A stretch of DNA of 10,119 nt from Pseudomonadota bacterium (GCA_023428245.1 JAEYYX010000041.1:1-10119), one strand, 5' to 3'. Shown: positions 1 through 7,298, counted from the stretch's first letter. The notes: generated by a model not told the origin, from the letters alone. Program-made: numbers and translations.

Positions 1-2
1 CC

Positions 3-371
3 CGCCGGGCCCCCCCCGCCGAGAAGCTCCTCGAGCAGCAGCGTTACGAGGAGTACATCGACCGCGTTTCCGACGCGCTCCGCGAGTATCTCGGTGGACG
101 CTTCGGCTTCGACGGGCTCGAGTCGACGACGCGCGAAGTACTGCGCCAGCTCGGCGAACGGGCCCCCGATTTCCGCTTCGAAACGGAGGTCAGAAACATC
201 CTGCAGCGCTCCGACCTGGCAAAGTTCGCAAGGCGCGCTCCCGACGAGGTCGAATGCAAAGACGCGGTCGTCGAAACCCGGCGTATCATCGAGCGCACCA
301 CCCCGAGCCCTACCCTCGATCCCCGCGTCGCGGCCGCGCCCGAAACACAGGGCACCGGAGGTGAACGATGA
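3..371 (+). CDS. C-terminal fragment of a DUF4381-like protein of the Bat operon (5' end missing)
   Basis: This frame is open from base 3 to a TGA at 369-371 and encodes at least 122 residues; the start lies outside the window. The visible part is a hydrophilic, mostly helical tail. It contains RVSDALREYLGGRFG, then LESTTREVL, then a DLAKFAR stretch and a Pro/Thr-rich end. The order 'LR.YL..R.....TT.E.L..L ... D..KFA' is what I recall from the cytosolic C-terminus of DUF4381-like and BatD-like membrane proteins found between DUF58 and VWA genes in MoxR/Bat operons. Its stop overlaps the next start (ATGA), which places it in the same operon. No membrane segment is visible here; one would be expected upstream. 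The first 20 or so bases are C-rich and may be contig-edge noise, so the first few residues (RRAPPA) are doubtful. The family name is an inference, but the coding status is well supported by the overlap and SD context. Confidence 0.75.
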   Translation, partial: RRAPPAEKLLEQQRYEEYIDRVSDALREYLGGRFGFDGLESTTREVLRQLGERAPDFRFETEVRNILQRSDLAKFARRAPDEVECKDAVVETRRIIERTTPSPTLDPRVAAAPETQGTGGER

Positions 372-1510
372 AGAAGCGCGTTCTCCTCTTGGTGGGGCTT
401 CTGATCGTCGTCGCCTTGCTCGGCCTCGCCTATCCGCTCGGCAGGAAGGGCGTCGATCTGCTCCACGCGACTTGGCAGGAGCCTTATGCGCTCTTCGGAC
501 TGATTCTCCTCCCGCCGATCCTCTATTACTCGACCATCGGTCGCTCGGCGCGCTCCCCGCGCCTCTTGCTCGGCAGCATCGACGCGCTCAAGGCGGCTCC
601 TTCGACGCTCCGCTCCTCGCTCCAGGACCTGCCCGGCGTGATCCGGACTGTCTCGGTCGGCCTGTTCATCGTCGCTCTAGCTCGTCCCGTGAGCGTCATG
701 AAGCCCGCGGTGAGCGAAGAGCAGGGCATCGATCTCGTGGTCGCGCTCGACTTGTCCGGCTCGATGGAAGCGGCCATCGAGAACCTGCCTGAGGACTTGA
801 AGCAGTACATCGGCGAGCGGCCCGGCGGCGTGCTCCCGACGCGCCTCGATGCGGCGAAAGCGGTATTGCGCGACTTCGTCTCGCGCCGAAAGTCTGACCG
901 CATCGGTGTCATCGTGTTCGGCCGCGCCGCCTACGTGGTCGCCCCCCCGACCCTCGACTACCAGCTCCTCGACGCGCTCGTCTCGCGCATGGAGCTCACG
1001 CTGATCGATCCTCACGGTACGGCGATCGGTGACGCTCTCGGCGTCGCTGTGGCGCGGCTCCGCCGCAGCGTCGCGAAGAGCAAGGTCATCGTCCTGCTCA
1101 CCGACGGCGATAACCAAGGCGGCACTCTCGCACCGGAATACGCGGCGCACCTCGCCAACAAGATCTCGGCCCAGATCTATCCAATCCAAATCGGCTCCGG
1201 TGAACTCGCGAAGAAGCTCGCTGGTTATGACTTGTTCGGGCAGCCTCGGTACCAGTCGGTCGCTTACCCGACGAACCCCGAGCTGCTCCAGAAGCTCGCC
1301 GAGCTCACGGACGGCAAGATGTACGTTGCCGACGACGCCCAAAAGCTGCGTGAGAGTCTCCACGACGTCCTCGATCGCCTCGAAAAGACCCAGTTCGAGG
1401 CCGCTCACGCGTCCTACGAAGACCTCTTCCGCTTCTTCATGTTGCCTGGAGTCGTCCTGCTCGGGCTCGAGGCGCTCTTGCTCGCCTCTTGGCTCAGGAG
1501 GTTCCCATGA
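368..1510 (+). CDS. batA: BatA-like VWA-domain inner-membrane protein
   Basis: This 380-residue protein has hydrophobic segments near residues 4-24, 41-56 and 90-108, then a VWA domain (about 120-335), then a final membrane helix near 356-376. The VWA domain has a complete metal-ion-dependent adhesion site (MIDAS): DLSGS (D128, S130, S132), T218 in HGTAIGDAL, and D246 in LLTDGD. This layout is that of BatA, a membrane-tethered VWA protein of the Bat system thought to work with a MoxR ATPase in protein assembly or stress tolerance. Two details differ from a plain BatA: an extra N-terminal hydrophobic helix before the usual pair, and about 20 inserted residues just after the MIDAS serines (near 134-157). 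The start is ATG at 368, preceded by a strong SD (GGAGGTGA, 357-364) and overlapping the previous stop. Its stop overlaps the next ATG. The Bat-type VWA family is clear; the A/B assignment rests on order and MIDAS and is less certain. Confidence 0.88.
   Translation: MKKRVLLLVGLLIVVALLGLAYPLGRKGVDLLHATWQEPYALFGLILLPPILYYSTIGRSARSPRLLLGSIDALKAAPSTLRSSLQDLPGVIRTVSVGLFIVALARPVSVMKPAVSEEQGIDLVVALDLSGSMEAAIENLPEDLKQYIGERPGGVLPTRLDAAKAVLRDFVSRRKSDRIGVIVFGRAAYVVAPPTLDYQLLDALVSRMELTLIDPHGTAIGDALGVAVARLRRSVAKSKVIVLLTDGDNQGGTLAPEYAAHLANKISAQIYPIQIGSGELAKKLAGYDLFGQPRYQSVAYPTNPELLQKLAELTDGKMYVADDAQKLRESLHDVLDRLEKTQFEAAHASYEDLFRFFMLPGVVLLGLEALLLASWLRRFP
1496..1501 (+). promoter_or_regulatory. Shine-Dalgarno site that fixes the start of the BatB/BatC gene
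   Basis: AGGAGG ends 5 bases before the ATG at 1507. It lies inside the end of the BatA gene, and that ATG overlaps the BatA stop (ATGA, 1507-1510). This favours 1507 over an in-frame TTG at 1489, which would add only six residues (MAQEVP) and has no comparable site. Confidence 0.85.
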
Positions 1511-3660
1511 GATTCGCAGAAAGCATCTGGCTCTTTGGGATGTTCGGTGCGCTGATTCTCGCGGCGCTGCTCGGTGTAACAGCTTTCCGTCATAGCCGCG
1601 CCCTGACCTCCTTCGCCGAGAAAGCTCAGCTCAGCATCCTCGTGACCTCGCGGCCCACGGTGCGCCGCACCCTGGCCGCGATTCTGCTCATCAGCGCCGT
1701 GCTGCTCGCCTTCCTCGCCGCCGCCTCACCCCAGTACGGCAAGGGCACACGCATCTTGCCGCGCACGAACCTCGACGTTGTCATCGCTCTCGATTTCTCG
1801 AAGAGCATGTACGCCCGAGACATCACCCCTTCGCGCATCGAGCGCTCGAAGATCGAGGTCCAGCGCCTCGTTCAGAAACTCGGCGGCGCCCGTTTCGGCG
1901 CGATCGCTTTCGCTGGGGAACCGATGGCTTTCCCGCTCACGAGCGACGGCGGCGCCATCGCTCAGTTCTTCATCGGACTCACTCCGAACGACATGCCTGT
2001 CGGCGGCACGAGCACCTCGCGGGCCATCGAAGCCGCTCGCCAGCTCCTCGTCCGCGATCCGCTCTCGAAGAGCCACGAGAGGGTCATCGTGCTCATCACC
2101 GATGGTGAGGATCTCGAAGGGAACCCTGTCGACAGCGCGCGCAGCGCGCAACAAGACGGCATCAGCGTGAGCGTGGTCCAGATCGGCGGCCAGAGCCCCG
2201 AGCCGATCCCGGACATCGACGAACACGGCCAGAGCCGCGGCTATCGCAAGGATTCCCGTGGCCAAATCCTCACGACCCATCTCAGCGAAGAAGGCGAGCG
2301 CCAGCTCGAAGAGGTCGCCGCTGCGGGGCGCGGAACTCTCGTCCGCGCCGGAAAGGGCGATACGGGCATCGACGAGATGGCTGAATCGTTGCGTAAGCGC
2401 ATGACCGATGAACTCTCCGAGCGCGTCGAGACCGTTTACGCTGACGTCTTCCAGTATCCGCTCGGGCTCGCCGTCATTCTTCTCGTGCTCGAGGTGTTCG
2501 TCGGCTTGAACCGGAAGCGTCCGAAGCTCGTCGAGCCGCCCCGGGACCAGAAGCGCAAGCGGCGACTCAAGCGCACGCAGATGCAGAGCGCAGCTCTGCT
2601 CCTCTGCACCCTCGGCTGTGAGCCTTATGACAAGCTCTTCGAGCGGCAGAGCCCTGTCGTCGAAGAGGCGATCGCGGCGCTCGAGGCCGGTGAGCATGAG
2701 AAGGCGGCGGAGCTCCTCACGAGCTACCTCGAGACAGGCGCTTGCCAAGAAGGAGTGATCGGCGTCGGCTCACGGGGGCGCGCCTATCCGGACGCGAGCT
2801 TCGATCTCGGGCTCGCCTTCTTCGCCGAACCGAAGGGCCCCGCGCCGGCTGCTGGAGCGGCTGCTGCGCCCAAGCCTGCCGATCCGACGCTCCCCGGGCT
2901 CGGGCTCCCTGATCCGACGCTCGGCGCCGTTCCCGGGGCTCCTCCGAACGCGGCGCCCGGCGCCGCTCCCTCTTCGAATCTCGACTGCGCCCTCCGCGTG
3001 CTCGCGCCGATCGCCGACGCAGAGTCCGAGTCCGCCGCTCTCCGCGCTCGCGCCTTCTATCTGATGGGCAATATCGAGGTCACCCGGGGCAACTACGACG
3101 CCGCCGTCGTCTCCTATAAGAAGGGCCTCCGCCTCGCTCCGGGCCTCCCGGAAGGACAAGGCGATCCGATCGGTCGCGATCTCGCTCACAATCACGCCGT
3201 CGCCCTCAAGCTGCTCGAAGAGAAGAAGAAGCAGGAAGAGGAACAGAAGAAGAACCAAGACGAGCAGAATCAGAACGACGACAAGGATCAACAGAAAGAT
3301 CAGGATCAGAAGGACGACCAAAAGGGCAACGACGACCCCAAGGACGACCAGAACAAGGACGAGCCGAAGCCCGAAGATCAAAACCAGGACGACAAGAAGG
3401 ACCCGGACCAGAAGGACCAGCAAAAGCCCGAGGAACAGAAGGACGACCAAGAAGGCGACCAAAAGGACGACAAACAGGCCGAAAACGAGCAGCAGGGCGA
3501 CCAACAGCAGCCCGCTCCGGCTCCCGAACCGCCCCAGAACCGCCCCTCCGCGTCCCAGGACGACCGCATCCTCGATCAGCTCGAGCAGAGCCCGACGCTC
3601 CAGCAACACACCGCTCAGAAACGAGCCGGCAGCGGGCGATCGGGCATGGAGGACAAGTGA
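1507..3660 (+). CDS. BatB-like VWA protein fused to a BatC-like TPR protein
   Basis: This 717-residue protein combines two units that are usually separate genes. Residues 1-335 are BatB-like: membrane segments near 6-27 and 57-74, a VWA domain from about 88 to 300 with a full MIDAS (D96, S98, S100 in DFSKS; T168 in GGTST; D199 in LITDG), and a helix near 317-334. A basic linker (about 337-357) leads to a second signal- or lipobox-like hydrophobic stretch (AALLLCTLGC, ending at C371). A BatC-like part follows: a helical repeat (384-412), an Ala/Pro/Gly linker (443-490), a TPR unit near 510-545 (FYLMGNIEVTRGNYDAAVVS), and a very charged Asp/Gln/Lys tail (about 571-668). The extra hydrophobic stretch would return the chain across the membrane, putting the TPR domain on the same side as the VWA domain. 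In-frame ATG 2581 could be a leftover or internal start but has no good SD. The junctions on both sides are 4-base overlaps. Confidence 0.88.
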   Translation: MRFAESIWLFGMFGALILAALLGVTAFRHSRALTSFAEKAQLSILVTSRPTVRRTLAAILLISAVLLAFLAAASPQYGKGTRILPRTNLDVVIALDFSKSMYARDITPSRIERSKIEVQRLVQKLGGARFGAIAFAGEPMAFPLTSDGGAIAQFFIGLTPNDMPVGGTSTSRAIEAARQLLVRDPLSKSHERVIVLITDGEDLEGNPVDSARSAQQDGISVSVVQIGGQSPEPIPDIDEHGQSRGYRKDSRGQILTTHLSEEGERQLEEVAAAGRGTLVRAGKGDTGIDEMAESLRKRMTDELSERVETVYADVFQYPLGLAVILLVLEVFVGLNRKRPKLVEPPRDQKRKRRLKRTQMQSAALLLCTLGCEPYDKLFERQSPVVEEAIAALEAGEHEKAAELLTSYLETGACQEGVIGVGSRGRAYPDASFDLGLAFFAEPKGPAPAAGAAAAPKPADPTLPGLGLPDPTLGAVPGAPPNAAPGAAPSSNLDCALRVLAPIADAESESAALRARAFYLMGNIEVTRGNYDAAVVSYKKGLRLAPGLPEGQGDPIGRDLAHNHAVALKLLEEKKKQEEEQKKNQDEQNQNDDKDQQKDQDQKDDQKGNDDPKDDQNKDEPKPEDQNQDDKKDPDQKDQQKPEEQKDDQEGDQKDDKQAENEQQGDQQQPAPAPEPPQNRPSASQDDRILDQLEQSPTLQQHTAQKRAGSGRSGMEDK
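3217..3510 (+). repeat. Low-complexity Asp/Gln/Lys-rich coding tract in the BatC-like tail
   Basis: Codons GAC, CAG, AAG and GAA dominate these 98 codons and encode irregular DQ/KD/DDQK units (for example DQQKDQDQKDDQKGNDD). The stretch is not a perfect tandem repeat. It is probably a disordered polyampholyte spacer after the TPR, a common end of BatC-type proteins. The high purine content of the + strand makes the opposite strand look like a Leu/Val-rich membrane protein, which is spurious. Confidence 0.8.
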
Positions 3661-5549
3661 AGTTCGGTCGCGCGCTCGCGCTCTGCCTCGCGCTGTCCTC
3701 TGCGACGCTGAGCTTCGGGGCGGCGCGCGCCGAAGCTGCAGAGGTCCAGACGACGATCTCGACGAACTCGGTTGCTGTCGGCGAGACCTTCCGCGTCCAG
3801 CTTTCTCTGCCCGTCACAGATGACTCAAAGGAGCCCTCCTCGCCGAAGCTCTCTGTCAAAGGCCCCGCGGAAGTGCGCGGACCGAGCGTCGGCAGCTCCC
3901 GCAGCATCACGATGCACAACTTCTCGTTCTCGAGTCAGACGCAGGTCACAGCGAGCTACTCGGTCACGGCGACGGGGCCCGGAAAGATCGTGATCGGACC
4001 CGGAAGCTTCCAGGTCGGCTCGCAGCGCGTGGAGGGTGAAGTGTTCGAGATCCAGGTCCACGATGGGCCGCCGCGACGGACCACACGCTCCCGTCGCGAC
4101 CCTTTCGACGACTTCTTCCGCGGTAGCCCCTTCGACCTCCTGCGCGACCGGGCCGATCGCTTTGAACTTCCCCAGGCTCCCGAGTGGCTCACCCCCGAGC
4201 ACGCTCCGGATCAGATCGGCTTCCTTCTCGCGCGCGTCTCGAAGAAGGAGGTCGTCGTCGGCGAGACAGTCACGCTCACCATCTACGCCTTCGGCAGTCG
4301 CGGCGCGTTCCAAGAAGCAAACCCCGTCGAACCAGCCCTCGGCGATTTTCTCTCCTTCCGCGAGATCCAGTCCTCCTTCGAGGAGCCCCGCTTCCAAGCG
4401 ACCATCGACGGCCAAAGTTTCCAGGTCGCGAAGCTGCGCCAGATCGCGCTCGTGCCTCTGCGCTCGGGGAAGCTCGAGGTCGGACCCATGCGCGCCATCC
4501 TCGCGGGCCGCGGTTACCCGCAAAAGGGCCCGATCGGGTACCCTGTCGAGAGCGAGTCGCTGCACATCGAGGTGCACGAGGCACCGAAAGAAGGACAGCC
4601 GCCGGGCTTTTTTGCGGGAGACGTCGGTCGCTTCCGCATGGACGTCGAGCTCACCCCGACTCAGCTCACCGAAGGTGAATACGCGCTCCTGTCCGTTCAA
4701 ATCAAAGGCACAGGGAACCTTCCGACCCGCGTCCAGCTCCCCGAGGGTTCCGGCTGGGAATGGCAGAAACCTGTGACGCGCGGTGAGCCCGAGGTCCAAA
4801 ACGGTGAGCTCAAAGGGACGCGCACGATCGAAGTCGGACTCCGCGTCACGCAAGCGGGCCAGCTCGACCTCGGTGAGGTCACGCTTCCCTATTACGATCC
4901 CGGCGAGAAGAGGTACAAAATCCTCAGGAAGCGCCTCCCCCCTCTCGAGGTCGCGCATCGGGAGACCCCTCCGCCGGCTGCGACTCCGAGCGGCCCAGCG
5001 TCTGCGAATGACAAGAAGAACGATCCGGTAGCGCTCGGTGAGTGGAGCCTGGGGCCGCGCAAGGCCCCCAAGACCTCCCTCGACCCCGTGCGCATCCCCG
5101 CGCTCACCTGGCCCCTCATTCTCGGCTTCCCGCCGCTCCTCTTCCTCGGCTCCGGTCTCCTATGGGCCTTCGGAGGCCTCTCCCGCCGCGTCGGCGCAAG
5201 ACGCGGCGCCGCTCCCAAACCGAAAAAGGCCGCCGAAAAAAGCCTCTCGGAGCTGAAGAGCCTGATCTCTCGCGACCAGTCCTCGGAGATCCCGAGTGCC
5301 CTGCGCCGCGCGATCGAAGCGGTCCTCTTCGCATCTTACGACTTCAGCGGCCGCGGCCTGACCCAATCGGAGCTCCGTCAGAAGCTCCTCGCTCGTGGAG
5401 GTAGTGAAGACGACGCGAGCTGGCTCGGGAAGCTTCTCTCCCGCCTCGAAGCGAGCGCCTACGGAGGCGAAGCTCTGTCGAAGAGCGAGCTCGACGAAGC
5501 TTCCGCCCGCCTGAAGGCGATCCTGTCCAGCAAAGGAGGCCCGCGATGA
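3657..5549 (+). CDS. batD: BatD oxygen-tolerance family protein
   Basis: This 630-residue protein starts with a Sec signal peptide (about 1-25, with ARAEA near the cleavage site). Three beta-rich Ig-like units follow (about 30-136, 183-308 and 318-434), with repeated phrases such as 'SVAVGETFRVQLSLP' and 'KEVVVGETVTLTIYAF'. A 'DPFDDFF' segment near 148-154 is typical of BatD. A single membrane helix lies near 484-507, and a basic helical cytosolic tail runs 508-630. The size and layout match BatD (PF13584 type), which would expose its Ig domains outside the inner membrane beside the BatA/BatB VWA domains. The start is GTG at 3657, overlapping the previous stop (GTGA), with GGAGG at 3648-3652 four bases upstream. 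The tail pattern (LTQSELRQKLLARG...) resembles the C-terminus of the truncated gene at the left edge. Family confidence is high; the cellular substrate is unknown. Confidence 0.9.
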   Translation: MKFGRALALCLALSSATLSFGAARAEAAEVQTTISTNSVAVGETFRVQLSLPVTDDSKEPSSPKLSVKGPAEVRGPSVGSSRSITMHNFSFSSQTQVTASYSVTATGPGKIVIGPGSFQVGSQRVEGEVFEIQVHDGPPRRTTRSRRDPFDDFFRGSPFDLLRDRADRFELPQAPEWLTPEHAPDQIGFLLARVSKKEVVVGETVTLTIYAFGSRGAFQEANPVEPALGDFLSFREIQSSFEEPRFQATIDGQSFQVAKLRQIALVPLRSGKLEVGPMRAILAGRGYPQKGPIGYPVESESLHIEVHEAPKEGQPPGFFAGDVGRFRMDVELTPTQLTEGEYALLSVQIKGTGNLPTRVQLPEGSGWEWQKPVTRGEPEVQNGELKGTRTIEVGLRVTQAGQLDLGEVTLPYYDPGEKRYKILRKRLPPLEVAHRETPPPAATPSGPASANDKKNDPVALGEWSLGPRKAPKTSLDPVRIPALTWPLILGFPPLLFLGSGLLWAFGGLSRRVGARRGAAPKPKKAAEKSLSELKSLISRDQSSEIPSALRRAIEAVLFASYDFSGRGLTQSELRQKLLARGGSEDDASWLGKLLSRLEASAYGGEALSKSELDEASARLKAILSSKGGPR

Positions 5550-6283
5550 CAACAAAGGATCTCGAGCTCCTCGGGAAATCCGGCGAGCTCCTCGAAACAG
5601 GAAAAGTCGAGGAGAGCCTCTCCCTGCTCGAGGGCGCAGCGGACCGCGGCATGGTCCACCCTGACCTCTCCTTCAACCGCGGCTTCGCCTACCTGAAGCG
5701 CGCCGAGAGCCCCGCCGCAGTTCCTGGAGACCTCGGCCAAGCGATCGCCGGGTTCTCCGAAGCGCTGAAGCTCCGCCCGTCCGATCCGGAGGCAACGAAC
5801 GGCCTCGAACGGGCTCAAATCCTCCTCAGCCAGCGCACCAACCTCGAGCACGCCACCGGTAGTCTCGATGACTCCATCTTCCGGCCGCTCATGGCTCAGG
5901 TTCCGCCCCTGCCTCCCGCGATCGTGGCCGGACTCGGAGCGGCGCTCCTCTGCGGCGCATGGCTCGGGCGCCTGATCACGAAAGAAAAACCGAAAACGCT
6001 CGCGATCGGCCTCGTCGGTTTGACCCTGTGGCTCGCCGGAGCCCTCATCTACGCCGGAAGACTCTACGCGCTGTCCTCGCAAAGTGATGCGATTGTGATC
6101 AGCGCGCGGGCTGACCTTCGGGACGAAGCCGGACGGACGCTGCGCGGCACCGACGGGCTCCCAGAGGGAACTCGCGTGCGCGTTCGGGAGACCCGGGGAC
6201 GCCTCAGTCGCATTGAAAGCGGACGCGGCGATCTCTGGGTTGATGCGGCGGATCTCCGGCGACTGGCCGACACGATTGAGTAA
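5546..6283 (+). CDS. BatE-like membrane protein with TPR and SH3-like domains
   Basis: This 245-residue protein has an N-terminal TPR-like helical part (about 10-95, including DLSFNRGFAYLKRAES and a second helix pair ending EALKLRPSDPEA). Two membrane helices follow (about 123-145 and 151-173), then a C-terminal SH3-like (SH3b) domain (about 182-240; ADLRDEAG, GLPEGTRVRVRE and GDLWVDAADLRRL mark its strands). TPR plus two helices plus SH3b is the usual form of BatE at the end of Bat operons. The two helices would place the N-terminal TPR and the C-terminal SH3b on the same side, presumably periplasmic, where they could bind partner or client proteins. The ATG overlaps the BatD stop (ATGA) and has AGGAGG at 5534-5539, six bases upstream. 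It is the last of the overlapping genes; the next start is 56 bases beyond the TAA. Confidence 0.82.
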   Translation: MTTKDLELLGKSGELLETGKVEESLSLLEGAADRGMVHPDLSFNRGFAYLKRAESPAAVPGDLGQAIAGFSEALKLRPSDPEATNGLERAQILLSQRTNLEHATGSLDDSIFRPLMAQVPPLPPAIVAGLGAALLCGAWLGRLITKEKPKTLAIGLVGLTLWLAGALIYAGRLYALSSQSDAIVISARADLRDEAGRTLRGTDGLPEGTRVRVRETRGRLSRIESGRGDLWVDAADLRRLADTIE

Positions 6284-6296
6284 TTGGACGGCCGCT

Positions 6297-6332
6297 CGAG
6301 TCTGTTCCTGCAGCCCAAGGGTGATAGACTCG
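6297..6332 (+). promoter_or_regulatory. Inverted repeat in the gap after the Bat operon
   Basis: CGAGTCT (6297-6303) and AGACTCG (6326-6332) are perfect 7-base inverted arms separated by 22 bases. The second arm ends 7 bases before the ATG at 6340. The arms could form a weak hairpin at the end of the Bat operon; only three T follow, so an intrinsic terminator is unlikely. They could also be an operator for the downstream gene. The same GAGTCT word recurs in the gap at 7173-7491. Confidence 0.4.
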
Positions 6333-6339
6333 GTTTGAA

Positions 6340-6915
6340 ATGTGGGTGAGAAAGTCGTCCATCCGGCCAGTTCCCACGTACGCGAAGATCAGCGCGGCGA
6401 CGTTGCACGCCGTGCGTGACGAGCTCGTGGACGGAGACTCGCCCGGTGAAGCGCTCGATGCGGCCTTCGAGCGCTTCGAAGCGTCCCAGCCCGCCCTCGC
6501 CGAGAGCCTCGCGGAACTGCTCGAGCGTCCCTACACGGAGGCGACCCTCGCTCTCGCTTACTTCCTCTCGCTCTCGCTCTGGCTCGCCTTCGAACGAGCC
6601 CACGGTCGCGATCTCGCGCCCGTCCTCGAACAAGAGCTCCAAGCGACGAGCGACCTTCTCGAGCTCGACGAAGAACTGCATCGCTCGGACGCCGCGGACA
6701 CTCTCGAATCCGATGACGTGATCTCGATGGAACAACCGGAGATCATTCGCTTCATCCACGAGCACGTCGAAGCGACCTTGGATGCTCACGCAGACGCCGT
6801 TGAGCTCTCAGAGCTCGAGTCCGTCTATCGCGCAGTGCTCGTCGAAGTGCTCGCGCTTTCTTATGCCGTGCGGCCTCCGCTCGGCGTCGCTGGAACCCGC
6901 GAATTTCTCGCCTAA
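6340..6915 (+). CDS. Acidic helical protein of unknown function
   Basis: I do not recognise this 191-residue protein. It is predicted to be almost all helical and acidic, with no signal peptide. One moderately hydrophobic stretch (LALAYFLSLSLWLAF, about 70-84) may be a buried helix rather than a membrane span. An acidic central loop (about 105-128) leads to EQPEIIRFIHEHVEATLDAH and then a final helical part, SVYRAVLVEVLALSYAV. That C-terminal wording feels familiar from small conserved myxobacterial proteins, but I cannot name a family. The start is uncertain: ATG at 6340 has only weak SD-like bases (AAGGGTGAT, about 6317), and GTG at 6346 is possible. It ends 14 bases before the MoaD gene, so the two are probably cotranscribed. 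Base composition and codon choice look like the neighbours, so the coding call is fairly safe while function is open. Confidence 0.75.
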   Translation: MWVRKSSIRPVPTYAKISAATLHAVRDELVDGDSPGEALDAAFERFEASQPALAESLAELLERPYTEATLALAYFLSLSLWLAFERAHGRDLAPVLEQELQATSDLLELDEELHRSDAADTLESDDVISMEQPEIIRFIHEHVEATLDAHADAVELSELESVYRAVLVEVLALSYAVRPPLGVAGTREFLA

Positions 6916-6929
6916 AGATTCAGAGAAGA

Positions 6930-7172
6930 ATGAAGGTCCGGGTTCTTTTCTTCGCGGGGCTTCGAGACGAGCTCGGCATCGACGAGACGACCATCAGCCT
7001 CGAGAGCGGTGCGCCCACTGTCGAGACTGTGATCGAAGCCATCGACCAGAGTCCCTCGAGCTTCAGTGAGCGAGGCGTGCGCGCCGCCGTCAACGAAGAG
7101 TTCACGAGCTTCGACCACGCGCTCAGCGAGGGCGACACCGTCGCTTTCATTCCTCCCGTCTCCGGCGGTTAG
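6930..7172 (+). CDS. moaD: MoaD-type molybdopterin synthase sulfur-carrier subunit
   Basis: This 80-residue ubiquitin-fold protein starts MKVRVLFFAGLRDELG and ends FIPPVSGG. In the MoaD/ThiS family the final Gly is thiocarboxylated, after adenylation by a MoeB-type enzyme, and donates sulfur to the MoaE active site to make the dithiolene of molybdopterin in the cytoplasm. The near-terminal AVNEEFTSFDHALSEGDTVA fits MoaD better than ThiS (shorter, no 'FFAGLRD' start). Length is normal and the key Gly-Gly is intact. A purine-rich SD-like stretch (about 6920-6928) precedes the ATG, and the gene sits 14 bases after the unknown gene. No moaE, moaA or moeB is in view, so it is an isolated moaD or the edge of a scattered pathway. 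Confidence 0.9.
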   Translation: MKVRVLFFAGLRDELGIDETTISLESGAPTVETVIEAIDQSPSSFSERGVRAAVNEEFTSFDHALSEGDTVAFIPPVSGG

Positions 7173-7259
7173 TTCCCGCTGGGCGCGCGCTGCTCTTTCC
7201 CCCTGATCTCGATGGCTTGGACGAGGAAAGCGTCTCTCGAACTCTCCTCGTAAGCCTCC

Positions 7260-7298
7260 CCCGAGTGCTTCTCATGTGAAGCCTCGGGAGAGAATTTT
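7260..7298 (+). terminator. Probable intrinsic terminator after moaD
   Basis: CCCGAG (7260-7265) pairs with CTCGGG (7283-7288), and GCTTC (7267-7271) pairs with GAAGC (7278-7282), leaving a single bulged T at 7266 and a 6-base loop. This 11-pair stem is followed after six bases by TTTT (7295-7298). The stem is strong but the T-run is short and offset, so this is probable rather than certain. Its place, 87 bases after the moaD stop, fits the end of that transcript. Confidence 0.55.

Noticed and set aside
94..792. 232-codon forward frame overlapping the left-edge gene and BatA
   Set aside because: The product is Arg/Ser/Pro-rich with no recognisable pattern, while the two other frames give a coherent DUF4381-like tail and a VWA protein.
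1489..1506. TTG start adding six residues to the BatB/BatC protein
   Set aside because: The ATG at 1507 has an ideal SD and the same ATGA overlap as the neighbouring junctions.
1726..2748. 340-codon reverse-strand open frame
   Set aside because: It lies opposite the BatB/BatC gene, whose MIDAS residues and helices show which frame is real. No domain is visible in the reverse product.
2770..3609. Long reverse-strand frame rich in Leu and Val that looks like a membrane protein
   Set aside because: It is the complement of the Asp/Gln/Lys-rich BatC tail, where GAC/CAG/AAG codons read backwards as Leu/Val. It has no SD and sits fully inside a well-supported gene.
3825..4958. 377-codon reverse-strand open frame
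   Set aside because: It lies entirely opposite BatD, which has a clear signal peptide, Ig-like domains and start overlap. The translation is charged and featureless, as expected of a GC-rich shadow.
6930..7172. ThiS (thiamine sulfur carrier) instead of MoaD
   Set aside because: The 80-residue length, the FFAGLRDELG opening and the SFDHALSEGDTVAFIPPVSGG ending fit MoaD better, and no thi genes are nearby.
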